A DNA stretch of 64,000 bases. It comes from Aggregatimonas sangjinii (GTDB lineage: Bacteria; Bacteroidota; Bacteroidia; Flavobacteriales; Flavobacteriaceae). The stretch spans positions 1,871,001-1,935,000 of the forward strand of contig NZ_CP040710.1 of NCBI RefSeq assembly GCF_005943945.1. Reading direction: 5' to 3'. This document shows, in pieces, positions 1 through 9,256 of this stretch (position 1 is its first letter; the number at the start of each line of letters is the position of its first letter). The position numbers and the translations under genes are program-made. Under the pieces are notes generated by a model, which was not told the origin of the DNA, did not search any database, and worked only from the letters and a program-made list of their open reading frames with translations.

Positions 1-2
1 AC

Positions 3-1598
3 AATCTGGAAATCAATTCGTTGGGCGTTACGATCCGAGCCGTACAAAAGCAAATGGCCGAAGCCAATAATGCCCCGGAAAAAGAACAGGGTGAGATTAC
101 CATCAAATTCGACGCCCCTATCACCACTACCCTGGAATTGACCTTATCGTACGAGGTGGACAATGCCGGTTGGATACCGAACTACGAGTTCAAATCAAAA
201 GACATCAATTCACCCTTGACTTTGGCCTACAAAGCGCATGTCTACCAAAAAACGGGCACGAATTGGGACAATGTAAAGGTTACCCTCTCTACCGGAAACC
301 CGACTATCAATGTGGCCAAGCCCAACTTGGGAACGAAATATTTGAATTTTACGAACGGGTATCAAAATACAAGCACTAACAGTATAAAAAAGCGGAAATA
401 TATGTACAATCCGACTGTAAAAGAAGTTTCTGGGGTCGTTTTGGATCAATCCGGAGCTCCTTTGGCGGGAGCCAATGTATTGGTCAAAGGGACTACAACG
501 GGTACGACTACGGATTTTGATGGGCACTATTCCCTAAAGGTGCAACACGGGCAGGAATTGGTGATATCGTACATAGGTTTCCGTTCTGAAGTGCTCCCGA
601 TTTACTCATCGGTAATGAACATAGGCCTGGAGGAGGATGCGTCGGCCCTTGAGGAAGTTGTTGTAACTGGATATGGCTCTAAAAAGCGGAACTTCACAAC
701 CGGGTCCGTGAGTTCCGTATCTACTGAACGACTTTTACAGGGAAGGGCCGCAGGGGTAGAAATTCAAGGTACTTCATCGATAAAAGGGAAATCTTATATT
801 TCCCCTTCACAATTGCCACTATATGTGGTGGATGGCGTTATTGTCGAGGGTTTTGTGGATGGCGATCTGGACATGGACGAAATACAATCCGTAAAGGTAC
901 TAAAAGGCTCAAACGCCAATGCCCTTTATGGATATAATGGAGCAAAGGAAATCGTGGTGATTACAACCAAGAAGAGCACTATCCAGGACGATATTACCAA
1001 CACCAAATTCGTCATCAAAAAGCCGTATTCCATTGTTTCTGATGGCGATATTACCGCCATCGAAATCAACACCTTCACCTTAAACGCCAAATACGAATAC
1101 CTTGCGGTCCCCATTGTCAACGAAAATGTGTTCCTAACAACCACTTTCACTGATTGGGAGCAATACAATTTACTGCCCGGTGAAGCCAGTGTTTATTTTA
1201 AAGGCACCTATGCGGGAAAAACGACCATCGACCCTTACACCACCAAAAAGGAGATGACGGTTTCCTTGGGAATCGACCCTAATATTACGGTGACCAGAAA
1301 GCAAGACAGGAACTTTAAGAGCAAATCGTTTACCGGCAGCAATCGTATCCTGGACAAAACCTACGATTTGGAAATCAAGAACAACAAGGCCAAAACCGTC
1401 AACATCAGATTAATGGATAGAATTCCTATTTCCCAAAACAAGGATATCAAGGTAGACGATGTGGTGACAAACGATGCGGAATACGATAAAAAGACCGGCT
1501 TATTGACCTGGAAACTGCACTTGGCCGGTAATGAAGGCCTTACAAAGCGTTTTTCCTTTCAACTAAGGTACCCAAAATACAAGCGCATTTCACTTTAG
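3..1598 (+). CDS. DUF4139 (MuiA-like) protein with inserted SusC-like regulatory and plug segment, 5' partial
   Basis: The reading frame is open from the first bases of the window, so the N-terminus lies upstream; 531 residues are visible. The first ~130 and last ~200 visible residues are the beta-rich DUF4139 region of the 'mucoidy inhibitor A' family (for example GWIPNYEFKS early and the KNNKAKTVNIRLMDRIP segment late). Between them sits a carboxypeptidase-regulatory-like domain (VSGVVLDQSGAPLAGANVLV) followed by EEVVVTGYGSKKRN and a TonB-plug-like stretch ending in LYGYNGAKEIVVITTKK. That order is the N-terminal order of SusC/RagA receptors, but no 22-strand barrel follows. The function of the family is not established; an envelope or surface role is inferred. 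The stop is TAG. Confidence 0.8.
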   Translation, partial: NLEINSLGVTIRAVQKQMAEANNAPEKEQGEITIKFDAPITTTLELTLSYEVDNAGWIPNYEFKSKDINSPLTLAYKAHVYQKTGTNWDNVKVTLSTGNPTINVAKPNLGTKYLNFTNGYQNTSTNSIKKRKYMYNPTVKEVSGVVLDQSGAPLAGANVLVKGTTTGTTTDFDGHYSLKVQHGQELVISYIGFRSEVLPIYSSVMNIGLEEDASALEEVVVTGYGSKKRNFTTGSVSSVSTERLLQGRAAGVEIQGTSSIKGKSYISPSQLPLYVVDGVIVEGFVDGDLDMDEIQSVKVLKGSNANALYGYNGAKEIVVITTKKSTIQDDITNTKFVIKKPYSIVSDGDITAIEINTFTLNAKYEYLAVPIVNENVFLTTTFTDWEQYNLLPGEASVYFKGTYAGKTTIDPYTTKKEMTVSLGIDPNITVTRKQDRNFKSKSFTGSNRILDKTYDLEIKNNKAKTVNIRLMDRIPISQNKDIKVDDVVTNDAEYDKKTGLLTWKLHLAGNEGLTKRFSFQLRYPKYKRISL

Positions 1599-1695
1599 CA
1601 AAGGCCGAACTGTCCATTTGGGCGCAGTCCGTAATCTGACCTCGGTTATTTTGACTGCACCCAATGTGACAGTTACCTTGGTTTCTGCTTTCGAA

Positions 1696-2736
1696 CTAGA
1701 GCGTGGCCAATCTACTATTAAACAAATAATCCGGGTACATCTTCTTGTAATTCACTTTCTTTTCGATGGATTTAATAACCTCGGTAGCAAAGTCGACTTC
1801 GTACATTTTGCCCATCATATTTAGTCCACCTGGACTAAATACATTGATTTCCATTAATTTATCGCCCACAATATCGATTCCCACTAAGAACATCCCGTCC
1901 TGAACCAATTTAGGACGGACGATTTCGGCCAGTTCGAGTATTTGATCGGTGATTTTCTTTCCCTCCGTTGTACCCCCTGCATGTACGTTACTGCGGATGT
2001 CCCCCTCGGCATTCACCCGTTGCAGCATCGCATATTTACCATCCGATTGCAAGGGCTCCCCGTTCATTAAGAAGAGGCGGGTATCCCCACCAGTAGCGTC
2101 CGGTAAATATTCTTGGGCAATAACATAACCGTCCCGGCTGATGGCATCGATGGTCTGGGAGAGGTTATGCACATTATTTTTATCCATCATAAAAACATTC
2201 GTACCACCCGAACCCTGCAAGGGTTTTAAAATCATCTTTTGCTTCTGTTGTTTAAAGAAATCCTCGATTTCCTTATGATCTCTGGTAATCACCGTCTTGG
2301 GCCGTAAAATTTCCGGAAAATGCTGAAAGTACATTTTATTGACCGCTCCGGCGAGACTGCTCGGATGATTTAATACCAATACCCCGTCCCGTTCCGCGAT
2401 TTCACCAAATACAAAAGCGGCGTTCTGCGCCCATTCCCGATCATTGATTTCATCGGCAGGATTATTTCTCAAAAACAATACGTCTAAATCCTTGGAGTTA
2501 ATTCTTTGAAATTCTTCTTTCTGGACCGCCTGGAAATACGTTTCCTGAGCGTCATAAGATTTGCCGCTTATACTTTTGCAACGCGCAGACATGTGCCCAC
2601 CTGAGGTATAGGCCAATTCCCCTACTCCAATGAAAAATACTTCATGCTCCCGTTTATATGCCGCATACCCTAATCCCGGGGTCGTGTAACTTGGTTTTTC
2701 CGTGTCATGGTCGTTGATGATAAAAGCAATTTTCAT
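1696..2736 (-). CDS. GshB-like ATP-grasp ligase (first of two)
   Basis: 346-residue protein of the glutathione-synthetase-like ATP-grasp superfamily, whose members join a carboxylate to an amine through an acyl phosphate. The N-terminal pre-ATP-grasp domain begins MKIAFIINDHD. ATP-grasp features are MILKPLQGSGGTNVF (phosphate-binding loop), DTRLFLMNGEP, RSNVHAGGT and the metal-binding end VGIDIVGDKLMEINVFSPGG. I start at the ATG at 2736 because the domain begins there; an upstream ATG at 2790 adds 18 unlikely residues. It lies about 100 bp downstream of the DUF1704 gene and closes a four-gene minus-strand cluster that also holds a second, divergent GshB-like ligase. No GshA-type glutamate-cysteine ligase is in the window, so true glutathione synthesis is doubtful; the substrate is unknown. 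Confidence 0.85.
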   Translation of the reverse strand: MKIAFIINDHDTEKPSYTTPGLGYAAYKREHEVFFIGVGELAYTSGGHMSARCKSISGKSYDAQETYFQAVQKEEFQRINSKDLDVLFLRNNPADEINDREWAQNAAFVFGEIAERDGVLVLNHPSSLAGAVNKMYFQHFPEILRPKTVITRDHKEIEDFFKQQKQKMILKPLQGSGGTNVFMMDKNNVHNLSQTIDAISRDGYVIAQEYLPDATGGDTRLFLMNGEPLQSDGKYAMLQRVNAEGDIRSNVHAGGTTEGKKITDQILELAEIVRPKLVQDGMFLVGIDIVGDKLMEINVFSPGGLNMMGKMYEVDFATEVIKSIEKKVNYKKMYPDYLFNSRLATL

Positions 2737-2835
2737 AGTTTTCCGTATTTGTTTTAACGCGATAGAAGATAGGCAGATAAAAAGATCCATATCCCTTTAA
2801 TCTTAGCTCATTCCAAATATTTTCCTGTTCTAAGT

Positions 2836-4659
2836 TCAATCGAGGAGATCGGTCACCGATATACCCTCGGACACCTTCTTCAAACGTTTCTTGACAGCGT
2901 CCCGTTCTAAAAATCGAGGTAGTGTTGGATACTTCAATACCCCTCGGTGTAACAGCTCTTCTATCAATTCAACATGGGTGATGTTGAATTTGCCTGTATA
3001 TAGGGTTTCCAATTTGCCTCCTTGCCCGAGATACTCCAATACATTCATTAGGCCGGCCAGATAAACCGCATCCTTAACGAGACCGCCCCCACGATAGACC
3101 CGCATGGTAATGTAATAAGCCACTCGATCCGGAAAATTGTGTTGCTCCCGAAGCAATTCGAACGTTTTAATAAAATCGACGCCGCTTACCAATGAATCGA
3201 CCGCTACGACCCTCGCAGCAAGCAGGCGCATTCTGTTGACGGTCAAACCGTCGACCAGATATTCGGCCAGCACGGCCAGTCCCTCTTGAAGTTGATCATA
3301 TCCTGCGAAGCCGGCATACATTTGTCTAAGTGGCTGGCCTTTTCCATTGCAATAGGTCAAAATATGTGTCGCGATTTCATGCTGAATGAGTGCATCACAG
3401 CGATCGGCATCCATAGAAAACTGGTCGTTAATCAATAATTTAGTTTTCGAAACCATTATTCCCGCAACGTCCTTCCTGATTTCAAGGGACAACTTCAAAT
3501 CCGGAAATTGCGATTGGTAATAATCCATTTCATCCTTTGCGCGCTCCGCGAATTGGTGGCAATCGAATTTTTTAAGTACTTCCGGATCTTCACCCGTCGG
3601 ATGCTTTTCCAAAATTTTTCGCCCGGCATGCAAGACTTCCGGGGCAATCTTGCCATACAGGCTCTCTCCTATAAATCGAAAATTATCGGTGCCACGCTCC
3701 TCGAGCATGGTCAGCTGTTTTTCGATTTCGAGGCGTTTGTCCCTTAAGATAAAGGCCAATGTAGGATCTTCGACTTTGTCTAAGGGAATATCGTATAATT
3801 TCCTTTTTTTCTTCTCTGGGTCGATCGTTATCAATCGATAATTGAAAGAGGGATTCTTGGAAAATCCGTTTTTTTCAAATTTTCTCCATTCCGAAGTACT
3901 GTTGACAGGAGTGGTTCGGAGCAAAAAGGACATTCCCTCGCTAATCGTGGCCAACTCGCGATCAGCCTTCAGTGTAATACCGTCTAAATTGGTCTTACCC
4001 AACATAAGATAATGATTAAACGGATTGGTGGTTTGCACGCGTACAAACTCATAGGCGGCCCTTTTGATTACCTCCGAGAATTTGGAATGGAATTTCCGAT
4101 AAAAGAGCGAATAGACCTCGTTTTCCTCTCGACGTTCATATAGCGTTGGCACGGCAATACCGACAACCATGCAAGCCGATTCCTTTGAAACGATACTCCC
4201 CATCAATTCCTCCAAGCGTTGTGGATGACGTTGGGAAGAGTCCACGACCTGCACTGAAGTTTCAGGATAAATTTCCCGCATTTCGGCGAAACCTTTTTCC
4301 AATGCGGAAATGGTAGCCGGAATCTTATCATCCTGACAATGAATGACAAATTCGCTCTGGTGGTTGGCACGCAAGGGCCAACTTTCCAATATAAGAAAGG
4401 CTTTTAACTTTTTTGATATCGTTCTAGCGATTTGTTCCAGTAAAACGGTAATATCAATGGAATCCTCAATGATAAGGTACGAAGCCTGTGTTTTTAAAAG
4501 TCCTGAAAAATAAGGGTCTACCTCTTTATAGCGGTAGACACAAATGTAGGGGAGTAATTTATCAATATGTAAAATACCGTCTTTGGGTAATTTTTGGTTG
4601 ACGGTCCGTTCTTCCAATAGTTTCTTGCAGACGCTTTGAACGGTCTTTTTTTGAATCAT
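2836..4659 (-). CDS. DUF1704 'QEGLA' family zinc metallopeptidase-like protein
   Basis: 607-residue protein of the family annotated 'flavohemoglobin expression-modulating QEGLA motif protein' (DUF1704). It carries HEIATH at residues 427-432 (zinc-binding HExxxH) and QEGLA at 458-462, whose Glu is the probable third zinc ligand. The family is homologous to the eukaryotic MATCAP/KIAA0895L tubulin tyrosine carboxypeptidase, so a carboxypeptidase-like activity is a fair inference; the bacterial substrate is unknown. The N-terminal ~200 residues are less conserved and may bind substrate. Its ATG overlaps the stop of the upstream N-formylglutamate amidohydrolase-like gene by four bases (4656-4659), which indicates translational coupling. 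Catalytic residues appear intact. The historic name comes from a genetic effect and says little about its chemistry. Confidence 0.85.
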   Translation of the reverse strand: MIQKKTVQSVCKKLLEERTVNQKLPKDGILHIDKLLPYICVYRYKEVDPYFSGLLKTQASYLIIEDSIDITVLLEQIARTISKKLKAFLILESWPLRANHQSEFVIHCQDDKIPATISALEKGFAEMREIYPETSVQVVDSSQRHPQRLEELMGSIVSKESACMVVGIAVPTLYERREENEVYSLFYRKFHSKFSEVIKRAAYEFVRVQTTNPFNHYLMLGKTNLDGITLKADRELATISEGMSFLLRTTPVNSTSEWRKFEKNGFSKNPSFNYRLITIDPEKKKRKLYDIPLDKVEDPTLAFILRDKRLEIEKQLTMLEERGTDNFRFIGESLYGKIAPEVLHAGRKILEKHPTGEDPEVLKKFDCHQFAERAKDEMDYYQSQFPDLKLSLEIRKDVAGIMVSKTKLLINDQFSMDADRCDALIQHEIATHILTYCNGKGQPLRQMYAGFAGYDQLQEGLAVLAEYLVDGLTVNRMRLLAARVVAVDSLVSGVDFIKTFELLREQHNFPDRVAYYITMRVYRGGGLVKDAVYLAGLMNVLEYLGQGGKLETLYTGKFNITHVELIEELLHRGVLKYPTLPRFLERDAVKKRLKKVSEGISVTDLLD

Positions 4660-5483
4660 GGGGTCTTTTCGCTGAATTCCTTGACTTGTAAAGGTATCAA
4701 TTCTTTTAACTGTTTTTCAACCGCGGCGATTACTTCTGGGAAAAGAATTCCGGTCATCTCATCACAATATACTTTTGAGATTTCAGTAGCCAGTACCAAG
4801 GTATTACCAAAATTTTGTGTGATGTATTTCAAGAAATACCCATTGCCCTGAAAAGTATCGTTGATTTTAGAAGTGGATGCAATGCCATTCGGTAGCCGTA
4901 TCCTGCCTAATTTACTACTCCATGATGCCGCAAGCTCACCGAACCTGTCATTATCGATATTTGCGGTTCCAAGGTTCCATACGGGCACTTCCCGTTCCCA
5001 ACGCTTCCAGTTGTAACTATGCATATCAAAAACTAGGGCTTTGCCATGAATTTTTTCGATTTGCCGGACCAAGGCATCTACAACTCGGTAGAAATCGGAA
5101 TGCTTTTGTAGACTGAGTCGACGTTCGGCCTCGGGTAAAGGCTTTTTCCAGAGTTGTTTGCCCCAAGCATCCGAATAAATGGCGGTTTCCGGAGCCCGAT
5201 TCAAATCATATTCGAAGCGACTGTCACAGCCCGCTATAACAACGGGGTGCGATTGTACCATTTGTTTGGTGCAGGGGTCTTCTTCATACCATCGCTCGTA
5301 TTCGGTATGTAGGCAATTTTCCCAAAGTGACCGCCTGAATTGGTGTCCGTCGTGCACCGCCCCACAGATATAAGGCGCATATTCCGCAATTTTCAGGGTA
5401 AAGGAATAATCTTCGGAAACCGCTTCAAAGGGGATTTCGGATTCAATGTTTGAAATTATTCGTTCTACGGAAAGCCTATGCAT
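4656..5483 (-). CDS. N-formylglutamate amidohydrolase-like protein
   Basis: 275-residue member of the N-formylglutamate amidohydrolase (FGase) family, zinc-dependent hydrolases related in fold to M14 carboxypeptidases. Visible family features are SHPVVIAGCDSRFEYDLNRA, AVHDGHQFRRS near the N-terminus and FDMHSYNWKR, which supply the His, Asp and Glu ligands. In histidine catabolism FGase deformylates N-formyl-glutamate, but no hut genes are present here. Its setting between ATP-grasp ligases and a DUF1704 peptidase suggests a different amide or peptide substrate. The start at 5483 overlaps the end of the upstream ligase gene by 8 bp. A longer frame to 5555 exists but runs into that gene. The gene overlaps DUF1704 by 4 bp downstream. 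Confidence 0.82.
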   Translation of the reverse strand: MHRLSVERIISNIESEIPFEAVSEDYSFTLKIAEYAPYICGAVHDGHQFRRSLWENCLHTEYERWYEEDPCTKQMVQSHPVVIAGCDSRFEYDLNRAPETAIYSDAWGKQLWKKPLPEAERRLSLQKHSDFYRVVDALVRQIEKIHGKALVFDMHSYNWKRWEREVPVWNLGTANIDNDRFGELAASWSSKLGRIRLPNGIASTSKINDTFQGNGYFLKYITQNFGNTLVLATEISKVYCDEMTGILFPEVIAAVEKQLKELIPLQVKEFSEKTP

Positions 5484-6507
5484 TTTCAACTTCGTTTCGA
5501 AGCCTAGAGCGTCTGTCGAAGGCCTGTAATTTATCCAATACCTTGCTTTCCACAAAATCGATGACTTTGGATTGTATTTTCGTCTTATAGACCTTGTTCA
5601 TATAGGTAATGCCGCCCGGAGACATCACGTTTACTTCGACCAGTTTACCACCGATGACATCGATTCCCACAAAAAACAAACCATCCTTGACCAATTTTGG
5701 GCCGATTTGTTTGCAAAGCGCTTTTTCAGACTTGGTTAAACTATGCTTGGCCACCGTGCCACCAGCAGAAACATTCGACCGATGGTCATCAGTTCCCGGT
5801 ATGCGTTTCATCGCCCCGATGGGCTCCCCGTTTAATAATAAAACACGAACATCGCCTTGGTCTGCACCTTCAATATATTCTTGAAGTATCACGTAATTAG
5901 ACGTTCCATCTGAATTACTTATGTAAAAATCAAGAAGTGACTGTATACTTGTCATCGCCGACTTTTCAATTAAGATGACACCCGAGCCGCCATATCCGTT
6001 CAGGGGCTTTAATATCATCTTATCGGTTTTCGACTCCTTAATTTGTTTGATTAAGTGGTTTTTGTTCTTCGATACATGTGTGGCCGGGATGATATTGCTA
6101 TGCGAATCCCCAAAGGCGGCCGTGTATAATTTATTATTCGCCTCACGAATACCTTGCAAGGAATTCATGATGAAAACGTCGTCCTTAACGGAATCCAAGA
6201 AATTCAGCATAATCGGATCCAACGGTGGGTTGGCTCTCATGAAGATTACGTCAAATCCGGCCAAAGGAAGCATTTCCTCGCGCAAGCTCGCCTGTTTATA
6301 GAATGATTTTAGACTACTCGAAACCTTGTCGGCACGATTGATTACGGTACAGAACGCATTCGTGACGCTGTTGCGAATAGTAAGATTCGCAGGGGAGCAA
6401 AGTGCCACGCCATGACCTCTTCTAAAGCATTCGTGTATCAACGCCAAACTGGTATCGGTTTCAGGAACGATTTCTTCCCATGGATACATTAAAAAACAGA
6501 TATTCAT
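5476..6507 (-). CDS. GshB-like ATP-grasp ligase (second, first gene of the cluster)
   Basis: 343-residue ATP-grasp protein that leads the cluster. It starts MNICFLMYPWEEI; the N-terminal domain contains FDVIFMRANPPLD, the equivalent of LDVLFLRNNPADE in the companion ligase at 1696-2736. ATP-grasp motifs are KMILKPLNGYGGSGVIL, EYIEGADQGDVRVLLLNGEP, HRSNVSAGG and VGIDVIGGKLVEVNVMSPGG. The two ligases are clearly paralogous but well diverged, which suggests two successive or alternative ligations. The product is probably cytoplasmic. No canonical TAnnTTTG box is evident upstream (6508-6613), so the promoter is unassigned. Overlap with the next gene (8 bp) argues for one transcript. Confidence 0.85.
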   Translation of the reverse strand: MNICFLMYPWEEIVPETDTSLALIHECFRRGHGVALCSPANLTIRNSVTNAFCTVINRADKVSSSLKSFYKQASLREEMLPLAGFDVIFMRANPPLDPIMLNFLDSVKDDVFIMNSLQGIREANNKLYTAAFGDSHSNIIPATHVSKNKNHLIKQIKESKTDKMILKPLNGYGGSGVILIEKSAMTSIQSLLDFYISNSDGTSNYVILQEYIEGADQGDVRVLLLNGEPIGAMKRIPGTDDHRSNVSAGGTVAKHSLTKSEKALCKQIGPKLVKDGLFFVGIDVIGGKLVEVNVMSPGGITYMNKVYKTKIQSKVIDFVESKVLDKLQAFDRRSRLRNEVENA

Positions 6508-6613
6508 AACTAGTTCTATTTTGAATACTTCCGCTAAAGCGGGAACTCATTGATTCATGGCCGTCCAGTAGCTAAATTGTATCATGGAAACGGTTAAAAT
6601 ACCGGACCTTGCA

Positions 6614-7939
6614 CTACTTCACTTGTTCATAATTATCGTCCCAGTTCTTTACCTTTGGCTTACCGAATTTACCTACCGATTTGGCGACCATCATGGCTAC
6701 CGTGGCATCACCGGTGACGTTCACCACCGTACGGCACATGTCTAACGGCCGATCAACGGCAAAAATCAGGGCAAGGCCGATTGCCAACTTATCTGGTGGA
6801 AAACCAATCGATTCCAATACGATGACCAACATGACCATACCGGCGCCGGGCACAGCGGCCGAACCAATGGAAGCCAATAAGGCGGTCAAAACAATAGTCA
6901 ATTGGTCTCCGAAAGTCAAGTCAAATCCCAAAGCTTGGGATATAAATACGGCAGCGACGCCTTGATACAGGCTGGTACCATCCATATTAATCGTCGCCCC
7001 TACCGGCAATACAAAACTTGAAACTTCTTTGTCGACACCAATATGTTCCTCTACCCTTTCCATGGTTACGGGTAATGTAGCCGCACTTGAGCTGGTCGAG
7101 AAGGCCAAAAGTTGTGCCGGGGCCATTTTGCTCAAAAAGGAAAGCGGATTGTAGCGCGTAAAAGTCGAAACGACGAGACTGTAAAATACGATCATCAACA
7201 GAAGCCCCAAAAGTACGACCCCCGCATATTTGAGCAGGGCCAATAACAAGTCGGGGTCTCCCGAAGAAACGACCACGTTGGCCAATAAGGCAAAAACGGC
7301 CACAGGGGCGGTAAGCATGATCAAATCGACCATTTTTAGCACTACGTCGTTCAGGGCGTCAAAAAAATCCTTTAAGGGCTTGGCACGCTCCTCGCCGATC
7401 AAGAGCATTGAAATACCCAGGAAGATGGTGAAAAAGATAACTTGGAGCATTAAACTATTATCCCCAAGCGCGGCAAAAGCATTGTCGGGTACCATTTCTT
7501 CCAGAAAGTTCAGTGGACCTGCATCTTTTTGACGGGAGGCTTCTTCCAATTTCGAAGTAACGCCACTGTCATTGGAATAGGTTTCTGTTAAGGTGGCAAT
7601 GGTATCTTCGGATATGCCCTCACCTGGCTGCATGACATTGACCAGCAGTAGGCCAATGGTAATGGCCACAACGGTAGTACAGATGTAGATGGCAATGGTT
7701 CGCAAACCGATGTTCCGGAATTTGGAGATGTCCTTTAAATCGGAAATCCCTTTGACAAGTGAAGCCAGAATCAGAGGAATCGCAATAAGTTTGAGCAATT
7801 TGACGAAAATGGTTCCGATGGGTTGTATCCAATCCGTAACGAAATCCTTTCCCCATTCGATAAAGGTCATTCCATAGCCGAAAAGAAGGCCAACGACCAT
7901 TCCGATAAGGATTTGCCAGTGCAATTCCAGTTTCTTCAT
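6614..7939 (-). CDS. Dicarboxylate/amino-acid:cation symporter (DAACS family)
   Basis: 441-residue multipass inner-membrane carrier of the DAACS (GltP/DctA) family, which imports glutamate, aspartate or C4-dicarboxylates with Na+ or H+. Diagnostic features are the serine-rich re-entrant loop (AFSTSSSAATLPVTME), the NMDG motif (ATINMDGTSLYQG), and the late segment GAAVPGAG-like (IGSAAVPGAGMVMLVIVL) plus DRPLDMCRTVVNVTGD. Length is normal for the family. About 106 bp separate it from the start of the ATP-grasp cluster on the same strand, so co-transcription is possible and would supply glutamate or aspartate to the ligases; this is inference. The exact substrate cannot be told from sequence. 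Confidence 0.93.
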   Translation of the reverse strand: MKKLELHWQILIGMVVGLLFGYGMTFIEWGKDFVTDWIQPIGTIFVKLLKLIAIPLILASLVKGISDLKDISKFRNIGLRTIAIYICTTVVAITIGLLLVNVMQPGEGISEDTIATLTETYSNDSGVTSKLEEASRQKDAGPLNFLEEMVPDNAFAALGDNSLMLQVIFFTIFLGISMLLIGEERAKPLKDFFDALNDVVLKMVDLIMLTAPVAVFALLANVVVSSGDPDLLLALLKYAGVVLLGLLLMIVFYSLVVSTFTRYNPLSFLSKMAPAQLLAFSTSSSAATLPVTMERVEEHIGVDKEVSSFVLPVGATINMDGTSLYQGVAAVFISQALGFDLTFGDQLTIVLTALLASIGSAAVPGAGMVMLVIVLESIGFPPDKLAIGLALIFAVDRPLDMCRTVVNVTGDATVAMMVAKSVGKFGKPKVKNWDDNYEQVK

Positions 7940-8122
7940 ACCTAGTTTGGTTTAAGTGGGTAAGATAATATTAAAATACGAAGTACGGAATTGCAGGCTT
8001 AAAATACAGGGATTTATTACTGACCTACAGACGCGATTTCACGCTTCATAGCACCGGATTTTGGGACAAATTGGCTTGTCTGAGCATATAAAAATGAAGA
8101 ATTCGGTCCGTTTTAGTAAGAA

Positions 8123-9187
8123 CTATACTTTAATAGTACGGTTAAGCAGCGCATAATCCGCCAAAACCAAGGCGGTCATGGCTTCTACGATCGGTACTGC
8201 CCGCGGCACCACACATGGGTCATGTCTTCCCTTTCCTTTGGTCTGCACCATATTGCCCTCCTTGTCTATGGTCTCGTAGCCCTGAATTACTGTTGCCACT
8301 GGTTTAAATGCCACATTGAAGTAGATGTCCATTCCGTTGCTGATGCCTCCCTGAATGCCACCGCTATGGTTCGTCTTCGTACTACCATCCGACTTAAATT
8401 GGTCGTTGTGCGCGCTGCCTTTCATGGCCACACCTTTGAAGCCGCTACCATATTCGAAGCCCTTGACGGCATTGATGGAGAGCATCGCCTTGCCGAGTTC
8501 AGCATGCAACTTGTCAAATACCGGCTCGCCTAAACCGATAGGGACATTTTGAACCACACAACTGATAATTCCACCGATAGTATCCCCTTCCTTCCGTACT
8601 TCTTTAATGTATGATTCCATTTTAGCAGCTGTTTCCGGATCGGGACAGCGTACGGGATTGGATTCCGTCAGGGTTAAATCCAATGCTTGATACTCTTTTT
8701 CCAGGGTCAGATCACCCACTTGAGAGACGTAGGCGTTTATTTTTATGGCCGATAGGAATTGTTTGGCAATTGCACCGGCTACTACCCTACTAGCCGTCTC
8801 GCGTGCAGAACTACGACCGCCACCACGGTAATCGCGAAAACCATATTTCTGATCATAGGTGTAATCGGCATGTGAAGGACGGTAGGAATCCTTGATATGG
8901 GAGTAGTCGTGCGACTTTTGATTGGTGTTGCGAATCGCAAATCCGATAGGTGTACCTGTGGTCTTTCCTTCGAATATTCCGGATAGAAATTCTACCGTGT
9001 CGGGCTCCTTTCGTTGGGTTACGATGGCGGATTGGCCCGGTTTTCTCCGGTCGAGCTCAATTTGAATGGCATCCAGGTCGATTTCGATGCCGGAAGGACA
9101 TCCATCTAGCACCCCCCCGATCGCTGCGCCATGTGATTCTCCAAAAGTTGTAAGCTTGAAAAGGGTTCCGAAAGTGTTTCCTGCCAT
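8123..9187 (-). CDS. aroC: Chorismate synthase
   Basis: 354-residue chorismate synthase, the last step of the shikimate pathway: it eliminates phosphate from 5-enolpyruvylshikimate-3-phosphate, using reduced FMN as a non-redox cofactor in the cytoplasm. The three family signatures are visible: [15 protein letters not shown] at the N-terminus, [20 protein letters not shown] with the FMN/substrate-binding basic residues, and [17 protein letters not shown] further on. Length matches the family. A TACCTTTG box lies 22 bp upstream of the ATG. It is separated from the symporter by about 180 bp with no obvious gene. Confidence 0.98.
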   Translation of the reverse strand: MAGNTFGTLFKLTTFGESHGAAIGGVLDGCPSGIEIDLDAIQIELDRRKPGQSAIVTQRKEPDTVEFLSGIFEGKTTGTPIGFAIRNTNQKSHDYSHIKDSYRPSHADYTYDQKYGFRDYRGGGRSSARETASRVVAGAIAKQFLSAIKINAYVSQVGDLTLEKEYQALDLTLTESNPVRCPDPETAAKMESYIKEVRKEGDTIGGIISCVVQNVPIGLGEPVFDKLHAELGKAMLSINAVKGFEYGSGFKGVAMKGSAHNDQFKSDGSTKTNHSGGIQGGISNGMDIYFNVAFKPVATVIQGYETIDKEGNMVQTKGKGRHDPCVVPRAVPIVEAMTALVLADYALLNRTIKV

Positions 9188-9209
9188 TTGTTTGGTTCAA
9201 GGTGATCGA

Positions 9210-9217
9210 CAAAGGTA
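9210..9217 (-). promoter_or_regulatory. -7 box (TACCTTTG) upstream of aroC
   Basis: On the minus strand this matches the Bacteroidota -7 consensus TAnnTTTG, 22 bp ahead of the aroC ATG. No convincing -33 TTG is visible. Confidence 0.5.
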
Positions 9218-9256
9218 AATCTTAAATTTGAAACTATGAAAGCGGTCAAAACGCCA

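Noticed and set aside
3-1598. TonB-dependent SusC receptor
   Set aside because: The plug-like region is followed by DUF4139 beta sequence and a stop, not by a receptor barrel.
1696-2736. True glutathione synthetase (gshB)
   Set aside because: GshB-like, but no gshA is visible, there are two diverged copies, and the neighbours are a peptidase and an FGase-like enzyme. I left the symbol blank.
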